6,930 nt of DNA from Bacteroidaceae bacterium (GTDB lineage Bacteria > Bacteroidota > Bacteroidia > Bacteroidales > Bacteroidaceae): contig CAADWS010000133.1 in NCBI GenBank assembly GCA_900752815.1, forward strand, positions 1-6,930. The letters run 5' to 3'. Positions 5,684 to 6,930 of the stretch are shown one piece after another. The position numbers and the translations under genes were made by a program. Below the pieces are notes generated by a model, which did not search any database, was not told the DNA's origin, and worked only from the letters and a program-made list of their open reading frames with translations. Position 1 is the stretch's first letter; every line of letters starts with the position of its first letter.

Positions 5684-6730
5684 ATGGCAAAGAAAATTAA
5701 AATTAAGGTGTTCAACACACTGGAACTTAATAATGTAATGGTATCCGGCTGGTATTCATACCAAAATAATCCCAATCAAAAATACGGATTATTCACCGAA
5801 ACAACAGACGGACTGGAAAAAGAACGTGAAGTACCTTGCACAAAATTCATGAAGCCCAATGTCAAAATCATTTCTACTAATCTTTCGCAGATATATATAA
5901 AAATCCGTCATTGTGATTCCAATCTGATATACGAACATGAGTACAGGAACTGGAATGATGATATATGCATAGGCTGGCTCAGAGCCGGTAATTTGGGTAG
6001 TGAAACTGTAAACTGGTTTTTCAACGGCAAAAATGACTGTTGGTATAATGGAGGAGAAAAAGGTGAGTCGCTGGTGGTTTCACATCAGGTAATCTGTGGA
6101 AATATACCGCCTACTGTCGGTTCCGGAAATCAGCCTTCAGAGCAACCGAACGATACTGAGGAGAAGGAAGATGGCGGACATTACACCGGCTCCCAAGGCA
6201 ACAGTTCACCCTCCGGCGGGCACTATGTCCGCCCAGGTTCCCAAGAAAGTAGTTCTCCCTCCGGTGGGCATTACGTCCGCCCAGGCTCTCAAGAAAGCAG
6301 TTCATCTTCCGGCGGAAATTATATCCGCCCAGACTCCCAAGGAAGCAGTTCTACTTCCGGTGGACATTATGTCCGCCCGGGATCAGAAGGGAACAGCTCT
6401 ACCCCCAACCGACTTTATCCGACAGGGAAAGGTTCGATTTTAGAAAAATACATGAATGAAGACGGTTCTCCAAAAGAACCTAATAGACTTTATCCTACGC
6501 CTTTAGGGTCGCGCGGCTCCTCCAAGTCAGAAGACACTTCTACCCCCAACCGACTTTATCCGACAGGAAAAGGTTCGATTTTAGAAAAATACATGAATGA
6601 AGACGGTTCTCCCAAAAAACCTAATAGACTTTATCCTACGCCTTTAGGGTCGCGTGGATCCTCCACACCAGAGGACGAGGACGAAGGAAAAGACAGACCA
6701 CATTATGTCAGACCTGGCCACAATGGATAA
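5684..6730 (+). CDS. Unrecognised 348-residue protein with N-terminal domain and two-type repeat tail
   Basis: I do not recognise this family. Residues 1-140 look like a beta-rich globular domain: alternating hydrophobic/charged stretches (KKIKIKVFNTLELNN, QIYIKIRHC), many aromatics (GWYSY, YRNWNDD, NWFFNG, DCWYNGG) and five cysteines (52, 77, 95, 119, 138). There is no signal peptide, lipobox or membrane segment. Residues 141-163 are a Pro/Glu linker. Residues 164-240 hold five units of about 16 residues based on GGHYVRPGSQESSSPS. Residues 241-331 hold two 47-residue-spaced units, each with two PNRLYPT motifs around GKGSILEKYMNEDGSPK and LGSRGSS. An acidic stretch (PEDEDEGKD) leads to the end, HYVRPGHNG, which repeats the first motif. 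The tail is likely disordered. The ATG at 5684 has no Shine-Dalgarno. The gene is more A/T-rich than frr and rsgA, diverges from them and has no visible partner, suggesting accessory DNA. A surface or secreted protein, a binding scaffold or a modified peptide precursor are all open possibilities. That it is a real gene is supported by the protein-level repeat conservation. Confidence 0.8.
   Translation: MAKKIKIKVFNTLELNNVMVSGWYSYQNNPNQKYGLFTETTDGLEKEREVPCTKFMKPNVKIISTNLSQIYIKIRHCDSNLIYEHEYRNWNDDICIGWLRAGNLGSETVNWFFNGKNDCWYNGGEKGESLVVSHQVICGNIPPTVGSGNQPSEQPNDTEEKEDGGHYTGSQGNSSPSGGHYVRPGSQESSSPSGGHYVRPGSQESSSSSGGNYIRPDSQGSSSTSGGHYVRPGSEGNSSTPNRLYPTGKGSILEKYMNEDGSPKEPNRLYPTPLGSRGSSKSEDTSTPNRLYPTGKGSILEKYMNEDGSPKKPNRLYPTPLGSRGSSTPEDEDEGKDRPHYVRPGHNG
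6173..6400 (+). repeat. In-frame 48-base repeats encoding GGHYVRPGS-type units
   Basis: Units begin at 6173, 6215, 6263, 6311 and 6359. The first is a shorter variant (GGHYTGSQGNSSPS, 14 residues); the others are 16 or 15 residues: GGHYVRPGSQESSSPS, GGHYVRPGSQESSSSS, GGNYIRPDSQGSSSTS, GGHYVRPGSEGNSST. The DNA copies differ mostly at third codon positions: between the second and third units I count seven silent changes against one amino-acid change. This indicates old copies kept under selection for protein sequence. Confidence 0.9.
6401..6676 (+). repeat. Near-identical 141-base tandem duplication (PNRLYPT units)
   Basis: The segment starting at 6401 is repeated from 6542 at a period of 141 bases (47 codons). 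Over roughly the first 125 bases I count only about five mismatches before the copies diverge near their ends. Each copy contains two PNRLYPT motifs written with different codons (first CCCAACCGACTT, second CCTAATAGACTT), so an older internal duplication preceded a recent whole-unit one. Unequal recombination here would change unit number without breaking the frame. Confidence 0.9.
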
Positions 6731-6743
6731 TGAATAAGAAAGC

Positions 6744-6777
6744 ATGCCGATGCCTGACTTTATTGATGTATCGGCAT
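6744..6777. repeat. 8-bp-arm inverted repeat just past the repeat-protein gene
   Basis: ATGCCGAT (6744-6751) and ATCGGCAT (6770-6777) pair across an 18-base loop, starting 14 bases after the stop codon. No T tract follows, so it is a poor intrinsic terminator by itself. TCGGCATAA occurs again at 6804-6812. The remaining sequence to about 6870 shows no gene. Confidence 0.35.
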
Positions 6778-6870
6778 AACTAATATCATAGCCTTACGTG
6801 AGTTCGGCATAATTATTTATCCCGGGGCAGAGGTCATTATATGTTATTGCCGCATCACGGTTTCACAATC

Positions 6871-6927
6871 CTACTGACAGAAAATTCTAAAGTACTGATA
6901 GAAATTTCTGTCAGTACTTTAGTTTTT
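6871..6927 (+). terminator. Palindromic repeat related to the left-edge element, terminator-like
   Basis: Positions 6887-6904 and 6905-6922 form an 18-bp-arm palindrome with one G-T pair (6899/6910) and no spacer, followed by TTTTT at 6923-6927. This fits a terminator for the plus-strand repeat-protein gene. The segment 6871-6922 aligns with 11-61 of the left-edge element, sharing CTAAAGTACTGA and TTTCTGTC(A/G)GTACTTTAG; I estimate about four bases in five identical with one gap. It probably continues past the window end. Confidence 0.7.
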
Positions 6928-6930
6928 ACG

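Noticed and set aside
6173..6676. CRISPR-like array
   Set aside because: The repeats are contiguous, in frame and translated, with no spacers of constant length; they encode protein repeats.

Overview
The window looks like chromosomal DNA of a Bacteroides-type organism (Bacteroidales). The reasons are the RsgA and ribosome recycling factor sequences, an NfeD-family protein, and a DUF5703-type exported glycoside hydrolase of the kind common in gut Bacteroides. Most starts also lack a clear Shine-Dalgarno sequence, and upstream of frr there is a good match to the Bacteroides -33/-7 promoter (TTG, 19 bases, TAnnTTTG). The species cannot be fixed from this alone.

Layout, left to right: (1) positions 3-84 hold an almost perfect 36-bp-stem inverted repeat, placed like a terminator for the minus-strand gene beside it. 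(2) Positions 228-2622, minus strand, are a large exported glycoside hydrolase gene broken by one extra base in a short A/T run at 808-811; without it the frame would be exactly 797 codons. (3) Minus strand, reading right to left, is a housekeeping block: frr (5073-4513), rsgA (4275-3307) and an nfeD-like membrane protein gene (3219-2746). frr and rsgA both act on the ribosome, in recycling and 30S maturation. (4) Positions 5074-5683 are a 610-base divergent intergenic region with a likely frr promoter and long leader, several dyads and a weaker candidate promoter facing right. (5) Positions 5684-6730, plus strand, encode an unrecognised 348-residue protein with an aromatic- and Cys-containing N-terminal domain and a long repeat tail of two kinds (GGHYVRPGS-type 16-mers, and a 47-residue PNRLYPT-containing unit duplicated almost identically). 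(6) The right edge, 6871-6930, holds a second palindrome clearly related to the one at the left edge, again followed by a T run in the direction of the nearest gene.

The central block is ordinary housekeeping DNA. The accessory parts are the disrupted hydrolase gene, the more A/T-rich repeat-protein locus on the right, and the related palindromes at both ends, which may belong to a dispersed repeat family used as terminators. The most novel item is the repeat protein. Its function is unknown: no partner enzyme, secretion gene or immunity gene lies in the window to explain it.
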